Source: Streptomyces sp. NBC_00704
Lineage (GTDB): Bacteria; Actinomycetota; Actinomycetes; Streptomycetales; Streptomycetaceae
DNA length: 64,000 nucleotides
Reading direction: 5' to 3'
NCBI RefSeq assembly: GCF_036226605.1
Contig: NZ_CP109000.1
Coordinates: 7,312,501-7,376,500 of the forward strand
The notes beneath the pieces are model-generated. The model made no database searches. It worked only from the letters and a program-made list of their open reading frames with translations, and was not told the DNA's origin. A program made the position numbers and the translations under genes. Shown piece by piece: positions 25,568-32,290 of the stretch. The stretch's first letter is position 1. Each line of letters begins with the position of its first letter.

Positions 25568-26959
25568 GTGAACGAGACACGTACGACGAAGTGGGCGCTG
25601 GCGCACATCGGCCCGTTGCGGCGGGACGCCGTCGCCCGCGCGCGGGGCTGGGCCCGGCTCGCGCTGTTCCTGGTCACCGGGTGCGCGGCCGTGGTGCTGG
25701 CGGGCGCGGGCGCGGGCGGCTGGCTGATCCTGCTCTCCGGGTTCGCGCTGCTCGCCGTGGCCGGGGCCGGCGTGTGGTGGATGCTGGCGCACCGGGGCGG
25801 AGCCCGCCTGTTCGGGGCCGTGGTGGCCCTCGCCGCGCCCGTGGGCGTCATGGTGCTGTACGCGCTGTCCGGGCTGTGGCCGGTGGCCGTGGGCGCGCTC
25901 GCCCTGTGGGCCGGCGCGCTGGCCTCGGCCCGCGCCTCGCTGCGCAGCGTGCGCCGCCCCAAGGGCACCCACGGCCGCAGGACCCCGCCGCCGCGCCGCC
26001 CGGTGCTGATCATGAACGTGCGCTCGGGCGGCGGCAAGGTGGTCAAGCACCGTCTGGTCGAGCGCGCCGAGGCGCTCGGCGCCCGGGTGATCGTGCTCGG
26101 GGCCGACGACACCTACACCGATCCGGCGGAGGAGGCCCGCCGGGCCGTCGCCGACGGCGCGGACCTGCTCGGCGTCGCGGGCGGCGACGGCACGCAGGCG
26201 CTGGTCGCGGCCGTGGCCGCCGAACACGACGTGCCGTTCCTGGTGGTCGCCGCCGGCACCCGCAACCACTTCGCGATGGACCTCGGCCTCGACCGCACCG
26301 ATCCCGTGCTCAGCCTGGACGCCCTCACCAGCGGCGTCGAACTGCGCGTGGACCTCGGCGACGTCAGCGGGCGCGCCTTCGTCAACACCGTCTCCTTCGG
26401 CGCGTACGCGGAGATAGTGCAGAGCCCCGACTACCGCGACGCCAAGGCCGCGACCGCCCTCGACCATCTGCCGGACCTGCTCCAGGGCGACGCGGCGCCG
26501 GTCCTGCACGTCCGCACGGACGACACCGAGCTGCACGCCCCGCAGGCCCTGCTGGTCAGCAACAACGCGTACGCGCGCGCCGATCCGCTGGGCGGCGGCC
26601 GCCGCCCCCGGCTGGACGCCGGCCTGCTCGGGGTGATCGGCGTGCGGGTCGAGGGCGCGGCGCAGGCCGCCGAGATCGCGCTGCTGGGCGAGCGGGCGGG
26701 CGGCATCACCTCCGTGACCTCCCGGCGCGTCGTCGTCGAGGCCGACCGGGAGCGCATAGCGGTCGCCGTCGACGGCGAGGCCCTCGAACTGGCCACCCCC
26801 GTCGTCTGCACGGTACGGCCCGCCGCGCTGCGGGTCAGGGTGCCCCGGCACCGGCCGGGCGCCGCCTACGCTCCCCCCACGGTCGACTGGCGGCGGATCG
26901 TCCGCCTGGCCCTCGGCCGTCCCGACCCCCGCACCGTCAAGGAGGCCTACGATGTCTGA
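25568..26959 (+). CDS. Diacylglycerol/sphingosine kinase-type lipid kinase with N-terminal membrane helices
   Basis: This protein has 463 residues from GTG 25568. Residues 28-120 contain three to four membrane helices (for example LALFLVTGCAAVVLAGAGAG). From about residue 140 to the end it is a DAGK catalytic domain, with VLIMNVRSGGGKV as the nucleotide loop, the diagnostic GVAGGDGTQALVAAVA, and FLVVAAGTRNHFAMDLGLDR. The likely product is phosphatidic acid or another phosphorylated lipid made at the membrane. It overlaps the PAP2 phosphatase gene by 8 bases. A 5-codon reading frame (ATG 25554, stop overlapping the GTG) precedes it and carries the better ribosome site. Start not certain. Confidence 0.85.
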   Translation: MNETRTTKWALAHIGPLRRDAVARARGWARLALFLVTGCAAVVLAGAGAGGWLILLSGFALLAVAGAGVWWMLAHRGGARLFGAVVALAAPVGVMVLYALSGLWPVAVGALALWAGALASARASLRSVRRPKGTHGRRTPPPRRPVLIMNVRSGGGKVVKHRLVERAEALGARVIVLGADDTYTDPAEEARRAVADGADLLGVAGGDGTQALVAAVAAEHDVPFLVVAAGTRNHFAMDLGLDRTDPVLSLDALTSGVELRVDLGDVSGRAFVNTVSFGAYAEIVQSPDYRDAKAATALDHLPDLLQGDAAPVLHVRTDDTELHAPQALLVSNNAYARADPLGGGRRPRLDAGLLGVIGVRVEGAAQAAEIALLGERAGGITSVTSRRVVVEADRERIAVAVDGEALELATPVVCTVRPAALRVRVPRHRPGAAYAPPTVDWRRIVRLALGRPDPRTVKEAYDV

Positions 26960-27527
26960 CCGCCGCCCGAAGCTTTCCGCCCGGAGCCTGGTCACCGACC
27001 TCGTCACGCTGGACCAGGCCCTGTACGAGGCGGTCACCGTGACCAGGACGCCCACCCTGGACAGCGCCCTGCGCCGGCTGTCGGCGGCGGCCGACCACTC
27101 CAAGCTGTCCTTCGCCGTCGCGACCGCGCTGTCGCTGCGCCGGGGCCGCCCGCGCCGGGCCGCCGTGCTGGGCGTGGCCGCCATCGGCGTGGCCTCGGCG
27201 TCCGCCAACCTCCTCGGCAAGAAGCTGGTGCGCCGCCCGCGTCCGCACCGTGCCGAGGACTCACCGTTCCCGGGGCGGCACGTGCCGATGCCGCACTCGG
27301 CGTCGTTCCCGTCCGGGCACACGGCGTCGGCCGTGGCGTTCGCGGCCGCCGTGGGCCCCACCCTGCCGGTCGCCGCCGTCCCGCTGGGGCTGCTGGCCTG
27401 CGCGGTCGGCTATTCGCGGGTCCACACCGGCGTGCACTACCCCGGTGACGTGGTGGCCGGCGCCCTGCTGGGCACGGGCTCGGCGGCGCTGGTCGTCGGG
27501 CTGGCGGCCCGCGCGGCGAGGAGCTGA
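26952..27527 (+). CDS. PAP2-family lipid phosphatase
   Basis: This 191-residue membrane enzyme shows all three PAP2 motifs: KKLVRRPRPH (about 90-99), SFPSGHTAS (about 117-125) and YSRVHTGVHYPGDVVAG (about 156-172). These contain the Lys/Arg, Ser-Gly-His and Arg/His/Asp residues of the phosphatase site. Hydrophobic helices lie around these motifs. The gene starts inside the end of the lipid kinase gene, so the two are translationally coupled. A kinase plus a phosphatase on the same lipid suggests control of phosphatidate, diacylglycerol or an undecaprenyl-type lipid. The stop is 46 bases from the converging methyltransferase gene. Confidence 0.9.
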   Translation: MSDRRPKLSARSLVTDLVTLDQALYEAVTVTRTPTLDSALRRLSAAADHSKLSFAVATALSLRRGRPRRAAVLGVAAIGVASASANLLGKKLVRRPRPHRAEDSPFPGRHVPMPHSASFPSGHTASAVAFAAAVGPTLPVAAVPLGLLACAVGYSRVHTGVHYPGDVVAGALLGTGSAALVVGLAARAARS

Positions 27528-27573
27528 GCGGCCCCGCCGTCCGGGCCGGCCCGCCGCCCGCTCTTCTGCCCGC

Positions 27574-28257
27574 CTACCCCGCGGCCGTCTCGGGGCGGCC
27601 GCAGTGAAGGAAGAGGTGCGGCTCGGCCACGGCCTCGGGATGGTCGGGGGTGAACAGCACGTTCTCCTCGGCCAGCACGGTCAGACCCGCCCGGGTGACC
27701 AGCTCGACGAGCGCCTCGCCCGCGAAGCTGGTCACCCGCACCGGCTGCCCCATGAAGACGGCGTCGACGCCCTCGACGTCGAGCGGCACGGTCGCCAGCA
27801 CCAGGCTGCCCCCCGGCCGCACGGCCCGCGCCAGCCTGCCGACCAGTTCCGCCTGCTGCGCGCGGTCCAGTTGCAGCAGGGAGAAGTAGACGCAGACGGC
27901 GTCCCACGAGTTCTCCGGCAACGGGAGTTCGCGTGCGTCGGCGCAGCGGAACCGCGCCTCGGGCACCTGCCGGGCCGCCAGCTCCACCATGACGGGGGAG
28001 ACGTCGACGCCCAGCACCTCGTGGCCCGCACGGGCGAGGGTCTCGGCCGTCGGCCGTCCGGTCCCGCTGCCCACGTCCAGCACGCGGCTGCCGGGCGCGA
28101 GCCGCCCGAGCAGCCAGTCCAGCGAGGCGCGGTGCGCCCGCGAGTGAGCGAACGCCGTCTCGTAGGCCGGTCCCAGCGCGTCGAACACCCGCGCCGCGCG
28201 CCGTCCGTCGTGGTCCGTCAAGTCGGTCCCCCTGTCGTGACGTGCGGTTCCGGTCAT
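27574..28257 (-). CDS. SAM-dependent methyltransferase (class I)
   Basis: This 227-residue protein has a class I Rossmann-type methyltransferase domain. Motif I is SRVLDVGSGTGRPTAETLA, VLGVDVSPVMVE the acidic post-I loop, and WDAVCVYFSLLQL and RAVRPGGSLVLATV motifs II and III. The substrate is unknown. The start at ATG 28257 fits the family. No ribosome site is visible, and an AT-richer segment lies directly before it (28258-28290), so the mRNA may be leaderless. It is divergent from the small Cys protein. Confidence 0.85.
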   Translation of the reverse strand: MTGTARHDRGTDLTDHDGRRAARVFDALGPAYETAFAHSRAHRASLDWLLGRLAPGSRVLDVGSGTGRPTAETLARAGHEVLGVDVSPVMVELAARQVPEARFRCADARELPLPENSWDAVCVYFSLLQLDRAQQAELVGRLARAVRPGGSLVLATVPLDVEGVDAVFMGQPVRVTSFAGEALVELVTRAGLTVLAEENVLFTPDHPEAVAEPHLFLHCGRPETAAG

Positions 28258-28295
28258 GCGTTTTTCACTACCGTAAGTAACATGATCCAATCCTC

Positions 28296-28324
28296 TTGAC
28301 GTGGAACCTACTCGCGAGTAGCCA
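28296..28324 (+). promoter_or_regulatory. Promoter with overlapping perfect palindrome
   Basis: TTGACG (28296-28301), a 17-base spacer and TAGCCA (28319-28324) form a plausible -35/-10 pair for the gene starting at 28362. The perfect 14-bp palindrome CTACTCGCGAGTAG (28308-28321) covers the end of the spacer and the start of the -10 box, as a repressor operator would. Confidence 0.6.
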
Positions 28325-28361
28325 CGCCCCGGCACACCGTCGTTCCGTTCGGAGGACCCCC

Positions 28362-28535
28362 ATGACCACTCCCGAGGACGCCCTGCAGGAGTCCCGCGCC
28401 GCTTACGAGGAGCACGCGCGCACCTGCCGCCAGTGTCACTTCGACAGGTCGCCCTGCGCCGTGTCCAAACTCCTCCTGCGCGCCTACAACAACGCCAGAA
28501 GGGCCCAGGTGCGGGCCGGATCCGCGGTGGGCTGA
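28362..28535 (+). CDS. Small Cys-rich protein (57 residues)
   Basis: The ATG at 28362 has GGAGG 6 bases upstream. The 57-residue protein has an acidic helical start (EDALQESRAAYEEHARTC) and a CRQCHFDRSPC cluster, consistent with a small metal-binding site. It ends in a basic helix (KLLLRAYNNARRAQ). No family is known to me; similar short proteins are seen in other Streptomyces. Its promoter is overlapped by a palindrome. The stop is 19 bases from the converging NlpC/P60 gene. Confidence 0.75.
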   Translation: MTTPEDALQESRAAYEEHARTCRQCHFDRSPCAVSKLLLRAYNNARRAQVRAGSAVG

Positions 28536-28554
28536 GCCAGCGGCGCCCGCGTCC

Positions 28555-30483
28555 TCACGCGGGCCGGACGGCGCCGCGCAGCGCGCCCTCGCCGAACGGG
28601 AGGATCGCCTCCTCGCGGATGGACGCGCCCGGGCCCGGTGCGTGGATCATCATGCCGTCGCCCGTGCACAGGCCCGTGTGGCGGAGGTCGTCGAAGAAGA
28701 AGACGAGGTCGCCCGGGCGCAGATCGGCCAGGCTGACCCGCGTGAAGGCCTTCGCCTGGTCGATGGCGGACCGCGGCAGGGTCACCCCGGCGGCCCGCCA
28801 GGCGGCCTGGGTGAGGCTGGAGCAGTCGTAGGACTCGGGGCCGGTGGCTCCCCACACGCACGGTCTGCCCACCTGGGCGCGGGCGAAGGCGAGCGCCTTG
28901 TCCGCCTTCCCCAGGTACGCCGTGCCGGTGGTGCGGGACGTCGCGTCGGCCGGGCCCGCGACCGGCGCCACGGTGGCGGCGAGCGGAACGGCGGGGGCCG
29001 CGGGGGTCGCGGGGGTCGCGACGGCGGGGTACCCCGAGCCGACGGTGATCACGTCCCACGCGGGGACGGTGACGCCGGGCCGGTCCATGGTGAGCGCGTC
29101 GGCCGCCGGGGCGAAGCCGTACTCGGGTCCCGTCGGCAGGAGTTCGGCCGCGGCCTGGCCCGGCGGGGGCCCGGCGACCACCGGGCCGGCGGCCGGCTGT
29201 CCGAAACCGCCCGTCAGCGCATCGGCGACGGACGCCTGGAGACCCGTATTCGCCATGGGGAGACCGAAGTCGGGCACGGGGTAGCCGGACGGGGCGGCGG
29301 CGAAGGCCGGTTCGGGGACCGGGTGGCCGTTCGCGACCGCGAGGCCGCCGGTCCCGCCGTCGGGCGTGAGGATGCCGGACTCCCATGCGCGCGGGCCCGG
29401 TTCGGGCAGGGCGGCGCCGGTCTGCGCCGCGAAGGACGCCGGTTGCGGCATGAGCGGGTCGGGGCCCGAGGCGGCGGGCGCGACGAGAGCGGCCTCGGAC
29501 GGGGCGAAATTCGACGCGGGCGCGGCGGCCGGCGCCTGGGCGCCGAAGCCGGGGGCCGGGGCGGCGAAGGCCGGTGCCTGGGTGCCGAAGTCCGCCGTCC
29601 GCGCCGGGAAGCCCGACGTCGTGGTGACGGCGGCGAGCGGGCCCGTCGCGGTGAGGAGCGCGTCGGCGCCGGTGGGGTCGGGCGGACCGGCGGCGGGGCG
29701 GCCCGCCCACGCGGCCGTGATCTCCGCCCGGAAGGCCTGCTGTTCGGCGGTGTCCCAGGGTTGCTGAACCGGCTGGGCCGCGACCGCTTGGGCGTCGGGC
29801 ACCGGCAGGACGGCCGTGGGGGCGGCTGCCGGGAGCGGGGCCGGGGCGGCCGCGGGCAGGGCCGGAGCGGGGCGGCCCACGGCGCGGGCCAGGATGTCCC
29901 GGGCCGTGGCGAGCTTGCGCCCGTTGCGCTCCTTGGTGCTCTTCAGCGAGGCCTGCCGGTCCGCGGGCGCGGCGGCGGCAGGGGCGGGGGCGGCGGGCCC
30001 GGCCGTGAGCGCGGGGAGGGCGGCCGGCGCCGGCGCCTTGGGCTCGCCCTGACGGGGCTCGGGCACCGCGGGCAGGGCGGCGACCGCGCGCCCGGTCAGC
30101 TCGGGCGTCCGTCGGACCCCGGCCTCGAGCTCGCGCACGACGGCGCTGTCACCGGGGCGCTCCGCGGCCGGGGCCCGCCGGGGTGCGGGGGTCGGCAGCC
30201 GATCGGTCGGCAGCACGGCGGGGACGGTGGGCCCGACCCGGTCGCGGGCCCGGTCGAACCACTGCCTGGCCACCGCGTCGAGCGAAGGATCGCCCGAGCG
30301 GCGTCCGTTGCCGGGGGCGGGAGGGGACGCCTTGCGGGAGCGGCCCGACATGGCGCGTGTCGCGTTGTAGGTGCCCGTGTCGCTCTCGGCCCGGTCGTAG
30401 AGCGAACTGACCCGCTGCTGGATCTCCGCCCGACTCGGCTCGTCGCTGCTGCCTGGGGAGCGCGGGCTGCGATCCGTCGCCAT
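28555..30483 (-). CDS. NlpC/P60 peptidase with very long disordered N-terminal region
   Basis: This protein has 642 residues; ATG at 30483 with AAGGAGT upstream. Only the last 120 residues (about 520-642) are an NlpC/P60 cysteine peptidase domain, with nucleophile Cys554 in YDCSSLTQAAW and His602 in LRHTGLCTGDG. This family usually cuts D-Glu-to-diamino-acid bonds in peptidoglycan stems. Residues 15-45 (AEIQQRVSSLYDRAESDTGT) are a helical motif shared by Streptomyces NlpC/P60 proteins. About 50-515 is Pro/Ala/Gly-rich and likely unstructured. No Sec, Tat or lipoprotein signal is visible, so export must be by another route or the protein acts inside. Confidence 0.85.
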   Translation of the reverse strand: MATDRSPRSPGSSDEPSRAEIQQRVSSLYDRAESDTGTYNATRAMSGRSRKASPPAPGNGRRSGDPSLDAVARQWFDRARDRVGPTVPAVLPTDRLPTPAPRRAPAAERPGDSAVVRELEAGVRRTPELTGRAVAALPAVPEPRQGEPKAPAPAALPALTAGPAAPAPAAAAPADRQASLKSTKERNGRKLATARDILARAVGRPAPALPAAAPAPLPAAAPTAVLPVPDAQAVAAQPVQQPWDTAEQQAFRAEITAAWAGRPAAGPPDPTGADALLTATGPLAAVTTTSGFPARTADFGTQAPAFAAPAPGFGAQAPAAAPASNFAPSEAALVAPAASGPDPLMPQPASFAAQTGAALPEPGPRAWESGILTPDGGTGGLAVANGHPVPEPAFAAAPSGYPVPDFGLPMANTGLQASVADALTGGFGQPAAGPVVAGPPPGQAAAELLPTGPEYGFAPAADALTMDRPGVTVPAWDVITVGSGYPAVATPATPAAPAVPLAATVAPVAGPADATSRTTGTAYLGKADKALAFARAQVGRPCVWGATGPESYDCSSLTQAAWRAAGVTLPRSAIDQAKAFTRVSLADLRPGDLVFFFDDLRHTGLCTGDGMMIHAPGPGASIREEAILPFGEGALRGAVRPA

Positions 30484-30715
30484 GGAAGACGTACTCCTTC
30501 CGTGCCCGCCGCGGTTGGGCGGCGGAATCGGGGCGACCCCTGTTGCGGGCGCCTCAAGCCCCCTGCCCTGACGGGCAGTCGAACGGCCTGGCGTCAACTT
30601 AGCCAACTTGTGTGCCTGGCGTGAAGATTGAGGTCTTAAATGTCCGATACGCAGTCGTGACCTTCGTCTCTCGCCCGCCCTCGCGCCGCTGGTCCGGGCG
30701 TCGGGGGCGGGCCCG

Positions 30716-31063
30716 TCACGACCGTCGGCGGCTCGCCTCGGCCACGGGGCGGCGGTTGCGGGCCGCCTCGTCCCGGGCCAGCAGGGAGAGCAGCGCCGCC
30801 ACGCTCAGCCCCGCCTCGGCGGGATGGCGCAGCACCCGGTCGGGCTCGATCCGGTAGGTGTTGCCGCGCCCCTCCCGCGTGTGGGAGAGATAGCCGTCCT
30901 GCTCCAGGTCCGCGATGATCTTCTGCACGGCGCGTTCGGTGAGCCGGCAGTGCGCGGCGATGTCCCGGATGCGGGCGCTGTTGTCGTCCGCGATGACGGC
31001 GAGCACGCGCGCGTGGTTGGTGAGAAACGTCCATCCGTTGTGTGGCTCGGGCACCCCTTCCAT
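30716..31063 (-). CDS. Winged-helix transcriptional regulator
   Basis: This 115-residue protein has a winged-helix DNA-binding domain at about residues 15-80. ARVLAVIADDNSARIRDIAA is the first helix pair, CRLTERAVQKIIADLEQDGYL the recognition helix, and SHTREGRGNTYRIEP the wing. This is a MarR/ArsR-like architecture without an obvious effector domain. The C-terminal 35 residues are Arg-rich. It is divergent from the STAS gene across an AT-rich 126-base region and could regulate it, itself, or both. The ATG at 31063 has only a weak ribosome site. Confidence 0.8.
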   Translation of the reverse strand: MEGVPEPHNGWTFLTNHARVLAVIADDNSARIRDIAAHCRLTERAVQKIIADLEQDGYLSHTREGRGNTYRIEPDRVLRHPAEAGLSVAALLSLLARDEAARNRRPVAEASRRRS

Positions 31064-31189
31064 GGGGCAATCCTATGTCCATGACTTCACGCATACAAAT
31101 ACCGGAACTATATTTCGTGTATTGGTTGACGTATGACGGGATGGGGAGCGACCCTGGTGGTGACATGTGGAGTGACCGGGGAGGCGGTC
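31064..31189. promoter_or_regulatory. AT-rich divergent promoter region
   Basis: Bases 31085-31135 are markedly AT-rich for this DNA, including AACTATATTTCGTGTATTGG and TTGACG (31126-31131), and lie between the winged-helix gene and the STAS gene. ATACAAATA and TATTTCGTGTAT form an imperfect dyad that might bind the regulator. No single -10 box is certain. Confidence 0.5.
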
Positions 31190-31768
31190 ATGCCGGAATC
31201 AGCCCATGACGCGAACGCCGCAGGCGTGGACGCCCGCACGGCAGCCGGGGCGGACGGCGCCGCCCGCCCCCGTCCGCCGCACGCCGGTGTCGTGATCGGC
31301 GTGCGTCCCGCGGGCGGCCGTGTCGTCGTCACCGTGCGCGGAGAGCTCGACCTGGACACGACCGGGCGGCTGGAACGGGCGCTGCACGGAGCGCTCGGCG
31401 CCGCGGCCGACGGGATCGACCTCGAACTCGACGCGGTCGCCTTCTGCGACTGCTCCGCCCTGAACGTGCTGCTCGGCGCGCGGGAGGACGGCCTGCGCGA
31501 GGGCAAGACGGTCGCCGTGCGCACGGTGAGTCCACCGGTGGCCCGCCTGCTGGACCTGACCGGCACCGCCCCGCTGTTCGACCCCTACGACACCCCCGAC
31601 ACCCCGGACACCGTCCTCCCGCCGCCGTCCGCGCCGGCGGGCCCGAGCGCGCCGCCGACCGACGCCGCCGACCGGACCGGGGCCGGCCCCGTGACCGTCG
31701 GGGCCCGGCTGCCGGGCGACGCGACCGGCCGTCGTCCCGGGGCCCGCGGACCTGTGCTCGGGCCATGA
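31190..31768 (+). CDS. STAS-domain anti-anti-sigma factor
   Basis: This 192-residue protein has ATG at 31190 with GGGGAGG upstream. The STAS domain spans about residues 32-140, with VVVTVRGELDLDTTGRLERA and the phosphorylation site region DAVAFCDCSALNVLLGA, where Ser89 is the expected phosphoserine. Such proteins bind RsbW-type anti-sigma kinases when unphosphorylated, freeing a sigma factor, and are reset by SpoIIE phosphatases, three of which are in this window. Residues 145-192 are a Pro/Thr/Gly-rich tail. Its stop overlaps the next gene (ATGA), so it is coupled to the Ser-Gly-repeat protein. The cognate kinase is not in the window. Confidence 0.88.
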   Translation: MPESAHDANAAGVDARTAAGADGAARPRPPHAGVVIGVRPAGGRVVVTVRGELDLDTTGRLERALHGALGAAADGIDLELDAVAFCDCSALNVLLGAREDGLREGKTVAVRTVSPPVARLLDLTGTAPLFDPYDTPDTPDTVLPPPSAPAGPSAPPTDAADRTGAGPVTVGARLPGDATGRRPGARGPVLGP

Positions 31769-32130
31769 GGAGATCTGGGGCGAAGCATGCGGGCGCCGGG
31801 GCTTCCCGGCGTTCCCTGTGGTCGAGGGACTCCACGCTGTCGGTCGGCTCGGTCGGCTCGTTCCTGTCGATCGGCTCCGTGGGCAGTTGCCTCTCGATCG
31901 GCTCGGTCGGCAGCTTCCTGTCGGTGGGGTCCGTCGGCTCCGCCGCGTCCGTGGCCGCGGTGGGCTCCTGGCTCAGCGCCGGCTCGGTGCTGTCCGCCGC
32001 CTCGGTCGGCTCCGTGCTGTCCTGGCGCTCCCGCGGCGGCGTGTGCGCGGCCGGCGCGGCGGCGGCCGCGGTCGCCGGAGCGGTCCTGCTCCGCACGCGC
32101 GCGTCGGACCGGAGCCGCACCCCGCGCTGA
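31765..32130 (+). CDS. Ser-Gly nonapeptide-repeat protein, function unknown
   Basis: This 121-residue protein is translated by 4-base overlap with the STAS gene. Residues 25-60 are four near-perfect nonapeptides of the form LS(V/I)GSVGSx, continuing as looser SxGS repeats to residue 88. The regular spacing of small and hydrophobic residues suggests a stacked beta structure. Residues 91-110 (GGVCAAGAAAAAVAGAVLLR) are hydrophobic enough for a membrane anchor, with a basic tail after it. The N-terminus (MRRSGAKHAGAGASRRSLWS) is basic and not a signal peptide. I recall similar repeat proteins in other Streptomyces but know no assigned role. Coupling to STAS suggests a link to partner switching. 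Confidence 0.75.
   Translation: MRRSGAKHAGAGASRRSLWSRDSTLSVGSVGSFLSIGSVGSCLSIGSVGSFLSVGSVGSAASVAAVGSWLSAGSVLSAASVGSVLSWRSRGGVCAAGAAAAAVAGAVLLRTRASDRSRTPR
31837..31944. repeat. 27-bp coding repeat (four copies)
   Basis: Four successive 27-bp units encode the LS(V/I)GSVGSx nonapeptides of the Ser-Gly protein. Codon differences between copies show that the protein repeat is conserved more than the DNA. Confidence 0.8.
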
Positions 32131-32261
32131 CGCGCCAGCGGCCCGGCCCGGCACGGAGGGCCGACGGCGGCCCACACACCCCGCCCGTCCACCGTTGCGT
32201 TCCCGGCACGGGCATGGGCCCCCTGCGGTGGCAGGAGGCCCATGAACCGTGACGCTGACCG

Positions 32262-32283
32262 CCCGGCGCGCTCACGCGCCGGG
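32262..32283. terminator. Bidirectional hairpin terminator
   Basis: CCCGGCGCG (32262-32270), loop CTCA, and CGCGCCGGG (32275-32283), followed on the plus strand by GGCTTTCTC. It separates the converging Ser-Gly-repeat gene and GH43 gene. Confidence 0.8.
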
Positions 32284-32290
32284 GGCTTTC

